From Corallium rubrum (lineage: Eukaryota > Cnidaria > Anthozoa > Scleralcyonacea > Coralliidae): a DNA stretch of 64,000 nt. The stretch spans positions 6,156,501 through 6,220,500 of the forward strand of contig OZ036013.1 in the NCBI GenBank assembly GCA_964035015.1, read 5' to 3'. Positions 1 through 10,147 of this stretch are shown here, in pieces; the first letter of the stretch is position 1; every line of letters starts with the position of its first letter. The notes under the pieces were generated by a model, which worked only from the letters and a program-made list of their open reading frames with translations, was not told the DNA's origin and did no database searches. Made by a program: the position numbers and the translations under genes.

Positions 1-326
1 GGAACTTCAAACGCCAACTGACAAGTACCTCGTCAAGTCAATAAGTTTGCAATACCTATGTAAGTTTTTAATTGAATTTCTCAAGTTTCAAAAAATACCA
101 AAAAGACAACAAAGTCAACCGCCGTATGATAATTATTGAGCTTCAATTTAATTATCTGAAAAACAGATCCAAGTTTATTTTAAGTGCAGCTGTGGCCAAG
201 CTACGAGTTGCGCTTTTGGCAAACGATTTATTTTGCAGCTGTGAATTCTTTCTGTTGTATATCTATCCAGAAAGGTGATAAAATTGTCAGTCAAATTTTT
301 TTCTTGTGAGAGTTGAGTCCAATTTG

Positions 327-504
327 ATGATGTATAAAGACAGGAGCTTTCTCATCAAGTCTTCGGGTCAACGACTATTCTTTCGCCTGATTTTTTTCTT
401 TCTGGTATATTGCGTTTTGAATTTTCACCTTGTTCAATCCCATGATAATCCCTCTTCCGGAAAATGTAAGAAAATATTCGCAGCAGATTTACGGAGCAAC
501 GCAG
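327..504 (+). CDS. Exon 1: signal peptide of PAN-EGF-FReD gene
   Basis: Starts at the ATG-ATG pair. A polar N-region of about 20 residues is followed by a hydrophobic stretch ([17 protein letters not shown]) that fits a signal peptide or signal anchor. The exon ends at the GTACGT donor at 505, phase 1. The last residues ([14 protein letters not shown]) begin the PAN-like domain. Confidence 0.75.
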
Positions 505-3500
505 GTACGTCAAATCTAAAATACTGATTAATTGATTTGTCATATATAGAATCGTTATGTGCTACATTGTAGTTTCCTTAACAAGAGTTTAATAGTGGGT
601 AAATTTTGCTTGGTCAAAATCTTTTAATTGAAAGAATGCGTGCAGAGGTGAAAGGCACATGGGCTAACCACTGTACTACTAACACCCTTTTGGTTTTAAT
701 GAAATTTTGTTTTAATGTAAAAGGTTTTCTTTTGAAAATTTCTCTTGTTTCTATTCTGCCTATAGGTCATCGTTTAACTAACAGCACGATGAATATAAAA
801 GTACATGCCTTGTCGCAAATACATTGTATGTTTCAGTGTAATCAGGAGCCGTGTTGCAGATCAACAAACTTCAGAAAAGGCGACTCTTCTGACGGAAAAG
901 AAAATTGCGAGTTACTTCACGCCCTGGCATCCGAACAACCTAAAGATTTAAAACAAGATAAAGATTACGATTACTGTATATTGCTTGAACCAGAAAGAGT
1001 AAGTACGTTGCTAAAATAGAAGACTAATTTCAAACTAATTTTGAAACTACAAAGAAAATTTTTACAAACGGAAAATAGCTGTAGCTGTAAGAAGCAGACT
1101 ATAGTCATGACGAGTCTTTTTTGAATGAACAGCTTTTGCTTGTCGGACACGAACACTTAAGCCACGCACAGACGATCAAGTTTTCCTCGTCAAGTTCTAT
1201 TTGTTTGAAGCTTTGCATTGCGATGAATAAAATATATAAATGTACACAATTTGTGGGTTTCACCACGTTTTATTTTCAACATGTAATTAAACGGTGTTTA
1301 GTTTTGCGCGTGCGTTTTGTCTGATTTTTGAGAGATTTTTTAGAACTAGATGTTCAACTTGAGCTAGAGATTAGAGTGTTCAAAATAGAGTTGACCAGGT
1401 GTCATTCAAAGATGAAAGATGTAAACGCACAAAAATGTTATAATTTAAACGTTTATTCAGAGATAAAACGATATTAACTTTAACTTTTATATTTTTGGGC
1501 CCGCAGTAATTGGCTTTCACGCTGTTGCGGTGACCCTGCCATAGGTATACATGTATTTAGTCAAGTCTATGGCGAAGCTTATAAAATAAAATAAATAAAT
1601 AAATATACGGGCCGAAAGTTCATAATTTTAATAAAACATGGTGAAACCCACAAGTTTTATTTGTTCGTGTGTACGACACAAATTGACAAGTTTTTCGTTG
1701 ACAAGGAGCCTTGTTTAAAAGTTAGTTGTGCCTGCTTTTGAACAAGGAAAATTGTTCGTGTTATAGTCGTCAAGGAAAAGTTAACAAGATATTACGCAGT
1801 ACGTCACTGCGCACTTATCTCCGAAGCTTAATTATTATATGCCATCATTGCCGTCAAGGGAAATTTGTCTAACCGCACACACGAGCAATTATAACTTGAC
1901 AAGGAAAATTGTTGGAAAAAGACTTGTTCACAGTACATACGAGCAAGAAAAGTTACCAAGGCACTTGTCAAGGAAAACTGTTTACTTGGTCGTCTGTGCG
2001 GGACTTTACATATTTTGGTATACACTATAATCCATTATTTCCATCGTTTAAACCTGTTAAGTTTTCTATAAAACTTATATAAGAGTTATAGTCGACACTT
2101 AATGCTTTTGGCAGCATTAAGAGATCACTCTTATTTTTAGTGCTTTTTTTAGAGTGTTTTTGGAAGAGTTTTAACACTCCAATGTTTATAATCATGTGTA
2201 TAATAACAAAATTATTTATACCAAGTCTTGAAAGAAAATATGGTCAATACTATTTGCTCAAATTAATCTTCTTAGTTTTTATTTGCAATAAAACAGTTAT
2301 TAATTCTTTGAAAGTTTGCATGGTGACAAATATCAATAGAAGCGAGAATTTGTGAAAACACCACGTTTATTATTTATTACTATTTATAGCAATAAATAAT
2401 AACGTAGTGTTTCTACAAATTCTCATTTATATAATAAAACATCCGGGTAATTCTTTCATCTAATTAAATGTCTATTTTACTTTACTGTTACTTCTCAATC
2501 TTTTCTAATTAAAATTTTAAAACAGAGTGACTTAATTCATCATTATAAAAACTATTTCACTTCGTTTTTAGTTACTTAACTGTAGCTGTCTTTTGTGTAA
2601 AAATAATGGAAGATGTGAAACGTCCAAGAAGTTATGTTCATGTGATTCTGGTTTTGCTGGAAAGCAGTGTGAGAAAGGTAATAATGAACTGAGATGTTAA
2701 ACTCAAACTTTTATATTTAGACTACATTGATTTTGTTCCTGTTGCGATAAATTTTCAGTAAACAATGTTTTAAATTTGTTCTATTATTTTCAGACGTTGA
2801 CGAATGCAGCTTGAAAAATGCACATTTTCTAGTTCAACAATTATTTCTATATTCTTGAATACGTAGAACCTTTTTAGCAGTCTAACATTTTGGCTTGCTA
2901 AAATTGTTAGAATTTCCAGTTGCATTTCTCCCAGATTATAGGATATTAAACTAAAATCTATACTATTATATACATACACTTAAACTAAATTGACTCTTTT
3001 TACTCGTAAACAACGTTTTAACTTTATTCTATTATTTTTCAGACATTGACGAATGCATTTCCAATCCCTGTCACCAAAATTCCACTTGCAATAATACTGT
3101 TGGTTCTTTTACTCATAATCAAGGATTTACTGGAAATGGAACCAATTGCACAGGTGATTAGTTCTTCTAGTTCATCAATATTCTATAGTTTGGCATATGT
3201 GAAGAATTATTTAAGCAGTTTAACATTTTGGTTCGTTAAAACTGTTAGGATTTCCAGTTGTATTTTTTACAAATGAGTCATATAATAGGATATTTAACTC
3301 AAATTTATACCATTATATACTTAAAATAAATTGATTTTTTACCAGTAAACCATGTGTGCTATATAACCGTGTTCTAATATTTTCAGACGTTGACGAATGC
3401 GGTAAATCTAATTCCTGCCACAAAAACTCCACTTGCAATAATACTGTTGGTTCTTATATTTGCACATGCAATCAAGGATTTACTGGAAATGGAACCAACT

Positions 3501-6500
3501 GCACAGGTGATTAGTTTATCTAGTTCTACAAATATTTATTATTTTGGTATACGCAAAATTACTTTAAAAAATTTAAATTTTTGTTGGTTGAAATTGTAAA
3601 AATTTCCAGTTGTATCTTTCGCAGATAATATATACGGTCTTTAACTCAAATTTATACCATTATATACTTAAACTAAATTGATTTTTTAACTCGTGAACAA
3701 TGTTTTAACATTGTTCTATTATTTTTCAGACGTTAACGAATGCAGCTTAGGTTTGAATATCTGTCACCAAAATTCCACTTGCAATAATACTGTTGGCTCT
3801 TTTACTTGCACATGTAATCAAGGATTTACTGGAAATGGAACCAACTGCACAGGTGATTAGTTTATCTAGTTCTACAAATATTTATTATTTTGGGTATACG
3901 CAAAATTACTTTAAAAAATTTAAATTTTTGTTTGTTGAAATTGTAAAAATTTCCAGTTGTATCTTTCACAGATAATATATATATACGATCTTTAACTCAA
4001 ATTTATACCATTATATACTTAAACTAAATTGATTTTTTAACTCGTGAACAATGTTTTAACATTGTTCTATTATTTTTCAGACGTTAACGAATGCAGCTTC
4101 GGTTTGAATATCTGTCACCAAAATTCCACTTGCAATAATACTATTGGCTCTTTTACTTGCACATGTAATCAAGGATTTTCTGGAAATGGAGACAACTGCA
4201 CAGGTGATTATTTGTTGTCAAATTAAACAATTTTTTTTTTGCGTTTTGGCATACACAGGATTATTTTAAGCAGTTTAACATTTTGTTTATTTAAAATTGC
4301 TGGGATTTTTAGTTGTGTTTTTTGCAGATCATAAGTCATAAGATATTAAGTTTAAACATATATTAATACATTCCTAAGCTACATTGATTTTGTTTCTATA
4401 CTTTGATAAATTTTAGTAAACAATGTTTTAACGTTTTTCCATTTTTTAAACGTTGACGAATGCAACTCGAAGCTCTGTCATCAAAATTCTACTTGTAATA
4501 ACACTGTTGGTTCTTATACTTGCACATGCAATCAAGGATTTACTGGAAATGGAACCAATTGCACAGGTGATTAGTTCTTCTAGTTCATCAATATTCTATA
4601 GTTTGGCATATATGAAGAATTATTTAAGCAGTTTAAAATTTTAGTTCGTTAAAACTGTTAGGATTTCCAGTTGTATTTTACAAATGAGTGATATAATAGG
4701 ATATTTAACTCAAATTTATACCATTATATACTTAAACTAAATTGATTTTTTACCAGTAAACCATGTGTGCTATATAACCGTGTTCTAATATTTTCAGACG
4801 TTGACGAATGCGGTAAATCTAATTACTGCCACAAAAACTCCACTTGCAATAATACTGTTGGTTCTTATATTTGCACATGCAACCAAGGATTTACTGGAAA
4901 TGGAACCAACTGCACAGGTGATTAGTTTATCTAGTTCTACAAATATTTATTATTTTGGTATACGCAAAATTACTTTAAAAAATTTAAATTTTTGTTGGTT
5001 GAAATTGTAAAATTTCCAGTTGTATCTTTCACAGATAATATATACGATCTTGAACTCAAATTTATACCATTATATACTTAAACTAAATTGATTTTTTAAC
5101 TCGTGAAAAATGTTTTAACATTGTTCTATTATTTTTCAGACGTTAACGAATGCCACTTAGGTTCGAATATCTGTCACCAAAATTCCACTTGCAATAATAC
5201 TGTTGGCTCTTTTACTTGCACATGTAATCAAGGATTTACTGGAAATGGAGACAACTGCACAGGTGATTATTTGTTGTCAAATTAAACAATTTTTTTTTTG
5301 CGTTTTGGCATACGCAGGATTATTTTAAACAGTTTAACATTTTGTTTATTTAAAATTGCTGGGATTTTTAGTTGTGTATTTTGCAGATCATAAGTCATAA
5401 GATATTAAGTTTAAACCTATATTAATAAATTCTTAACCTACGTTCATTTTTTTTCTACTTTGATAAATTTTAGTAAAGAATGTTTGAACGTTTTCCATTA
5501 TTTTTTAGACGTTGACGAATGCAACTCGAATATTTGCCATCAAAATTCCTCTTGCAAAAATACTGTTGGTTCTTATACTTGCACATGTAATCAAGGATTT
5601 ATTGGAAATGGCATCAACTGCACAGGTGATTAGTTCTTCTAGTTCAACAAATATTTCTTATTTTGGCGTACGCATAATTATTTTAAATTACATTTTGCAT
5701 GGTTAGGAAAATTGTGAAAATTTTAAGTAGGATTTTTACAGATGATAGGATATTAAACTCAAATTTATACTATTATATACAGTACTTATTGTTCTGTATT
5801 ATTTTGCAGTCGAAGGTAATTGTTGAACGATGATGATGATAGATTAATGATATGTAGCTACTGTTAAAAATGCCGGTCAATGTTAAGCCAAGCCTTCGGT
5901 TTATATACCTTTGTAAAGTGGTTTCATTTGAGGGCTTCTATTTATATTTTAAGGAGATGTGTGATTTTCTCTTAACGAATTAGAAACCGTCAGCTGGCGT
6001 CAGATTTTTAATTTATATTAAGAAATAAAGTTGTAGTGGGAAGGTGAGCTTAGGTATACGGAGGTCATATAATCAGAGGGTGTGTTTTGTTACACGTGGG
6101 ACGACTACAACCGTAAAGCTTATAAACGGGTTTCTTATAGGATAGGAATTTTACGTTAATATATAAAAATGTGCAACAACCATGCAAGTTTTTCATTCGC
6201 TAAATGTCCTCTAAATCGTGAAAGACATTGTTCAGGTTGATTTAGCTCTGTTTTATCTGTTCTACATTTTTTTCTGAAACTCCACTATCTCGTCTTTACA
6301 TGATAGTACCAAGTTGTGCTGATTTGTATAAAAATGGAGTAAAAGAAAATGGCGTCTACATAATTGACCCAGATGGTAAAGGAGCTTTTAATGTTAGCTG
6401 TGACATGACAACTGATGGAGGAGGCTGGACTGTTTTTCAAAGACGAATGGATGGAAGCGTGGATTTTTATCGAAATTGGACTGACTACAAAAACGGATTT

Positions 6501-6725
6501 GGTAATCTCAGTGGAGAGTTCTGGCTTGGACTCGACAAGATAAATCGTTTGACAGAGAGTGGTCAAGATGTTTTGAGAGTTGATCTGGAAGATTTTGAAA
6601 ACCAGGAACGTTTTGCTCAGTACAACACATTTGCTCTGGCAGATGAGAGTGCTCAATATAAGTTGACAGTTGGAGGTTATTCAGGTGAGTGACTCTCCAC
6701 GTACTAGTTTAATCTACTGTTGACA

Positions 6726-6793
<68 letters not shown>

Positions 6794-9700
6794 TTTTACA
6801 ATATGAGTGGCCGTGTTGCATTGGATATACAACACGGACACGGATATTGTAAATAGCTTAAAATACTCCAAGTCTTTGATGTTAATATGAGTAATATTTG
6901 TTCAGATTAATTCAGAAAAAGCTCATTTTCAAATTTTTAGAGCGGAGATGGACCTAATATACAACCACGTGTGGTTTGTATCAGATATACAACCTCCTTC
7001 ACGGTCATGATTTCTTTTGTGTTTTCTTCATGAATTATTAACGAGTATTTTAAGTAATGTTTACAACACTCGCGTCCTTGTTGTATTGAATATACAATCA
7101 CTCGCCGAACAACTTGTGAAATGAATAAATAGTAAAAATCCCTTTGGGATAATCATATTGAGATGCTAATTAGTTACAAGCACTAGTGGTTTGTATGGGG
7201 TTTACAGGGGTATACATGTGACGTAATTTCTGAAATTGGATTGGCTGCAAAACTCATGAATTATTAATGAATTTCACAAATATATTTCTCACACATCATT
7301 ATATAGATATTCATAGCATTTCGGCCAATCCGGTTGCTTGATTTACGTCACATGTACTTACCTAGAAACCCAGTCTAAACCAGAGACCAATTTATTCAAG
7401 TGCGAGAACAATACATAATTATGTTAATTTAAAATTTCAATACTGTATTTAGAAATGTTTTCTAAATACAGTAAACTGTATTTAGAAAACATTTCTAAAT
7501 ACAGTACAATGTATTTAGAAATCATTTCCCAATACAATTTTCTGTCGCTATAGAAACCAGTTCCAAATGCAACAGATTTTTTATATGCACACCACCATTA
7601 TATATGGTTTAGTTTTTAACCTCCCTCTTACTATTTTTCAATCAACAGCAACAAACATATATTTGTGCTTTCAGTTTACTGTCATGTACTATTTACAATA
7701 TGAGCGGCCGTGTTGTATCGGACATACAACATACTGCTTGTGATACGAATATGGCCATAAACGTTCGTATTCGTCGAAACTCCTGGAGATAGGAATGATA
7801 TTTGGTGAGAAAATTGAACTAAAAGTTTATGTAAATCAGCAGTATTTTGTACCAGATATATGCAACCTCCTCCTGAATTTTATGTAATATTTCAAATCCG
7901 AGTTAGTGTTCTAGACGTGGTTTCTAAATCGATATCCCATACAGTTCGGTCGCTCATATTGTATATATTACAAACTTGACTATGCCTGAGCTATACTTGC
8001 TGTCTGTTGGTGATTTACAACGGCCAGCCGAATTACTTCAGCTACCATGAGTTTATATCATGAATATTTTGCTTAGCAGTCGTAGAAAAGGCAAAAACAA
8101 ATTATTTAAACAAGCTAGCGAAAAGCTGAATTTGAGCCAATGGGTCCTAATTAGTATGCTGTGAATCGGATACAGCTAGACCGATAGCAAAACTCCCTGG
8201 AAGCGAGGCTTTTCGGTGGTTACCATTTTTAGGGCCCGATACACGTTAGTTTATCGGCCGTTATTATTGGTGCAATCGATCAATTGATGTTTTATTAATA
8301 TCGGATTTACAACACTTGATTAAACATTAATTTCTTTTGAATTTTCTTCATGAATTATTAATGAGTAGTTTGAATACTAATTCGAATTAGTGAAATTATC
8401 AGATTCCCTTTTTATGTAAATAGTATTAATGCTAAATTACTAGGTACTTTAAACATTATGCTCTAATCGATATCCTTTTATTAATTTCTTTTATTCGGAA
8501 ATTTCCAGCAGGGCCATTTGTTCCGCCATTTTGTTTTTGTTCGCCATCTTGACCCAGTTCCTTACAAATGGCCCTGGGTACGAGGTTTCGTTCACACTTG
8601 ATGAAGACCAATCATAGAAATAATATACCCTAATCCAAGGCATGCAAGTCGGAAGGCCCACCTCCCCGCTGCCAAACGTTTGCGCATGCGTGAATTCGCT
8701 AGAATAAACATCAAGAGAAGCCGTGGCGACAACAGCCAGACAGCGAAGACTAAGCGAAGACTCGACTATTCATTTGTGTTTTTAAAAAAGGGTAAAGAAA
8801 ATTACGAAGGGGGTAATTTCAGAATATGTTACGATATTGACAAAGAACCATATACAAATTCCCTACTTTATGTTACATGCACAAGACAAACACACAGGAC
8901 CAGCTTTGGCCAGAACTAACTAGTTTTATTTGGTTTTAGTCTTTTTATAAACATGCTTTACACGTGTGGTCTTTATCTACATTATCACTATATATCTCTA
9001 AGCCTAAGGTGCCGTCCTTATCAGTTGAATGCACTCGCACATCGTCTGCCTAATTTCCTTTCGTTATCTATGTTACATTTATCTTTTTGGTAGTATATAT
9101 GCTTATAATTTTAAGGATTTAGGGTGAAGGAAAATTCGAGTGTAGAATATATTCACCCTAAATCCTTAGAACATGCTATGTAATCGAGTGAAATGCCCAA
9201 TATCACTTATAATTTTAAGTTTTGTATCGGACTCTCGGACCAGTCCAAATATTTCAGCGTTTTCCCGCTCTTTTTTTGAGGGCGAGCTCGGACGTCGCGC
9301 ATGCGCAAAATGTTTGGCAGCGGTGTTACCTCCATCAGATTCAGACCAAAACCCAACCTCGTACCCAGGTTCTTATCGGAAATATTACAATTTCACAATA
9401 GTTCCACTTGTTTTAACTCATATCTTGAGTTTCCAGGATGGTATTATTTTTTGGAATATGTTTTATTCTATATTTTTACCAAATGTTGGCTGCATGGTCT
9501 TTGTTTCTGGTGAACTTGCTATCCTACTCAGTTATAAGTACAAATCACGCGGTTCGATATAGTCAAAAGAGCGATTTATTGCCGTATAATTATAAGCTAT
9601 GCATGAAATCACTTAACTAATGATGTCATAACAGTTTTGGTGTTTTTTTCTCTTTGCAAGGTAATGCTACTGACTCACTTACTTATCACAATGGAATGAA

Positions 9701-9926
9701 GTTTAGCACTAAAGATAATGATAATGACAAATATAGTGGTGCAAACTGTGCTGTGGACTTCAAAGGTGCATGGTGGTACAAACACTGTCATGACTCCAAC
9801 TTGAATGGTTTGTACCTTCGTGGTAATAACACCAAACTTGGTCAAGGCGTTATCTGGCGTCACTGGAAAGAAGACTACTATTCTTTAAAGAAGTCTGAAA
9901 TGAAAGTCAGGCCACGTCACTTTTAG
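327..9926 (+). CDS. Secreted PAN-EGF-fibrinogen-related protein, multi-exon gene
   Basis: Deduced exons: 327-504, 766-998, 2572-2677, eight EGF exons (3043-3153, 3387-3506, 3730-3852, 4081-4203, 4450-4566, 4798-4917, 5140-5262, 5509-5625), 6307-6684 and 9661-9926. They sum to 2115 nt, an unbroken 704-codon frame with a stop. Order: N-terminal hydrophobic signal, PAN/apple-like domain, one short EGF, eight DV(D/N)EC-type calcium-binding EGFs, fibrinogen-related C-terminal domain (FReD). FReD proteins are extracellular lectin-like or matrix proteins, and invertebrate members are often linked to innate recognition or adhesion; the role here is inferred. The start at 327 is the first of two adjacent ATGs opening the signal sequence. 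Introns flanking the EGFs are all phase 1, so exon gain or skipping keeps the frame. Exon 4450-4566 has lost its AG acceptor, so the mature protein may lack it (665 aa). Confidence 0.85.
766..998 (+). CDS. Exon 2: PAN/apple-like domain
   Basis: The acceptor CCTATAG ends at 765 and the donor GTAAGT starts at 999. The frame reads [10 protein letters not shown], then IHCMFQC, CCRSTNF, NCELL and YDYCILL: the cysteine spacing and CELL motif typical of PAN_1/apple domains in cnidarian secreted proteins. It ends on a complete codon (phase 0). PAN domains mediate protein or carbohydrate contacts; the ligand is unknown. Confidence 0.75.
1151..2003. mobile_element. Foldback element in intron 2, interrupted by a LINE tail
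   Basis: The left arm (GCACAGACGATCAAGTTTTC at about 1157) reappears inverted near 1965-1996. A second inverted pair (GTGGGTTTCACCACGTTTTA near 1252 and its complement near 1636) lies inside. A LINE 3' end sits between the arms. There is no coding content. Confidence 0.55.
1495..1605 (+). mobile_element. LINE 3' end fragment
   Basis: CCGCAGTAATTGGC, then GCTGTTGCGGTGACCCTGCC, then an (AAAT)n tail. The same 3' end is found at 46929-47083 (+) and, inverted, at 52660-52810, so it is a family 3' UTR. The RT part is missing here (5' truncated). Confidence 0.65.
2344..2424 (+). repeat. 81-bp hairpin in intron
   Basis: GAGAATTTGTGAAAACACCA pairs with the downstream complement ending AAATTCTC, around an AT-rich centre of ATTATTTATT and AATAAATAAT. 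The stem is about 35 bp with few mismatches. It is either a tiny MITE or a precursor-like hairpin. Confidence 0.6.
2572..2677 (+). CDS. Exon 3: first EGF-like domain
   Basis: The acceptor TTTTTAG ends at 2571, chosen because it alone restores the phase-0 junction with exon 2; an alternative AG ending at 2585 would break the frame. It reads [20 protein letters not shown], then AGKQCEK: a short, non-calcium-binding EGF. The donor GTAATA follows at 2678, phase 1, matching the downstream EGF exons. Confidence 0.75.
2794..2860 (+). pseudogene. Dead EGF exon remnant
   Basis: A good acceptor (TATTTTCAG) is followed by the usual exon start ACGTTGACGAATGC (DVDEC), but after about 25 nt the sequence jumps to AATGCACA and TCTAGTTCAACAA, which in sister units lie at the exon end and in the following intron. 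An internal deletion has removed most of the EGF and the donor. Read through, the frame stops at about 2858. It is a relic of one more repeat unit. Confidence 0.7.
3043..3153 (+). CDS. EGF exon 2 of array, lacking two cysteines
   Basis: Phase 1-1 exon of 111 nt: [24 protein letters not shown], then [13 protein letters not shown]. Sister exons have [10 protein letters not shown] here, whereas this one has SFTHNQGF. A 6-nt in-frame deletion near 3112-3117 removes the C-x-C pair, so the standard three disulphides cannot all form. Confidence 0.75.
3387..3506 (+). CDS. EGF exon 3 of array
   Basis: Phase 1-1, 120 nt. [17 protein letters not shown] begins the domain, followed by [20 protein letters not shown]. 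It has all six cysteines and the D-x-D-E-C calcium-binding signature. Near twin of the exon at 4798. Confidence 0.85.
3730..3852 (+). CDS. EGF exon 4 of array
   Basis: Phase 1-1, 123 nt. It begins [18 protein letters not shown] and ends [11 protein letters not shown], with six cysteines. Very similar to the exons at 4081 and 5140, including flanking introns. Confidence 0.85.
4081..4203 (+). CDS. EGF exon 5 of array
   Basis: Phase 1-1, 123 nt. It begins [18 protein letters not shown] and ends [11 protein letters not shown]. The following intron (GTGATTATTTGTTG start) is shared with the exon at 5140, marking a higher-order duplication. Confidence 0.85.
4450..4566 (+). CDS. EGF exon 6 of array, splice acceptor mutated
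   Basis: An intact 117-nt phase 1-1 reading frame ([16 protein letters not shown] to [11 protein letters not shown]) with a normal donor. The acceptor AG present before every sister exon reads AA here (4448-4449). It is probably skipped, which would keep the frame, unless a cryptic AG is used. Confidence 0.6.
4798..4917 (+). CDS. EGF exon 7 of array
   Basis: Phase 1-1, 120 nt. It begins [17 protein letters not shown], with six cysteines. Near-identical to 3387-3506 at an offset of 1411 bp, with matching flanking introns. Confidence 0.85.
5140..5262 (+). CDS. EGF exon 8 of array
   Basis: Phase 1-1, 123 nt. It begins [18 protein letters not shown] and ends [11 protein letters not shown]. All six cysteines are present. 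Confidence 0.85.
5509..5625 (+). CDS. EGF exon 9, last of array
   Basis: Phase 1-1, 117 nt. It begins [16 protein letters not shown] and ends [11 protein letters not shown]. The acceptor TTTTTTAG is intact, unlike that of its close relative at 4450. Confidence 0.85.
5810..5815 (+). CDS. Candidate 6-nt microexon
   Basis: TCGAAG lies between a strong acceptor (ATTATTTTGCAG) and a GTAATT donor. Phase is 1-1, so inclusion would add two residues (VE) between the last EGF and the fibrinogen domain without changing frame. There is no other support. Confidence 0.25.
6307..6684 (+). CDS. Fibrinogen-related domain, exon 1
   Basis: The acceptor ATGATAG ends at 6306, phase 1; the donor GTGAGT starts at 6685. 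It reads [64 protein letters not shown] and LTVGGYSG. These are the N-terminal disulphide pair and core motifs of FReD domains (tenascin/ficolin type). Confidence 0.95.
6729..6790. repeat. (AT)n microsatellite
   Basis: About 60 bp of uninterrupted TA dinucleotides. Confidence 0.95.
7441..7506. repeat. Double palindrome of TACTGTATTTAGAAA
   Basis: Two adjacent 31-bp hairpins with ACTGTATTTAGAAA arms, themselves inverted relative to each other. The whole 66 bp can also fold as one palindrome. A third, degenerate arm follows at about 7510. Confidence 0.75.
8666..9323. mobile_element. MITE with CCGCTGCCAAACGTTTGCGC termini, copy 1
   Basis: The left end CCGCTGCCAAACGTTTGCGC (then ATGCG) is mirrored at the right end (GCGCATGCGCAAAATGTTTG, then GCAGCGG). 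Interior blocks such as GGACTCTCGGACCAGTCCAA are shared with the copy at 51700-52381. A 57-bp hairpin (9112-9168) lies inside. The superfamily is not assigned. Confidence 0.75.
9112..9168. repeat. Hairpin inside MITE copy 1
   Basis: TAAGGATTTAGGGTGAA and its inverse TTCACCCTAAATCCTTA are separated by 23 nt: a perfect 17-bp stem. Confidence 0.8.
9661..9926 (+). CDS. Fibrinogen-related domain, exon 2 and stop
   Basis: The acceptor TTTGCAAG ends at 9660. It reads [17 protein letters not shown] (the DNDND loop is the classic FReD calcium site), [17 protein letters not shown] (second disulphide) and [10 protein letters not shown], and ends VRPRHF then TAG. Together with 6307-6684 this makes a full-length FReD of about 215 residues. 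Confidence 0.95.
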
Positions 9927-10147
9927 ACGATCACAGTTCTCACCAAACAACTTCCTTATTAGAGAAAAACTTACTTTAATTATAACATGCATAAATACTT
10001 TTGTTAGCATTTTTGTAGACTTTCCTTTCTGTTTTGTTGGTCATTTTAATATAGAAAAATGCCGTACTACGCATTGGATATATTACGTTAGCATGATATA
10101 TAAAGGAGATCGCTTGCACAATGAAGAGATATGATTGACCCGAGTAC

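Larger units (their letters stand above)
2794..5640 (+). repeat. Tandem exon+intron repeat encoding EGF domains
   Basis: Nine units of about 340-370 bp (exon 111-123 nt plus intron). Intron matches show a higher-order copy: the stretch from 3043 recurs at about +1411 (3387 to 4798), and 4081-4450 recurs at +1059 (5140-5509). The arrangement fits unequal crossing-over within the gene. Confidence 0.8.
6685..9660. other. Long intron of FReD gene, repeat-filled
   Basis: It separates the two FReD exons. It holds an (AT)n tract, related inverted segments containing ATATGAG(T/C)GGCCGTGTTG (about 6800, 7700, and inverted at about 7960), a double palindrome and a MITE. No conserved coding segment was seen. 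Confidence 0.7.

Noticed and set aside
8680-9620. Small ORFs (8680-8919, 9173-9562) in the FReD intron
   Set aside because: They fall within the MITE copy and are not preserved in the second copy at 51700-52381.
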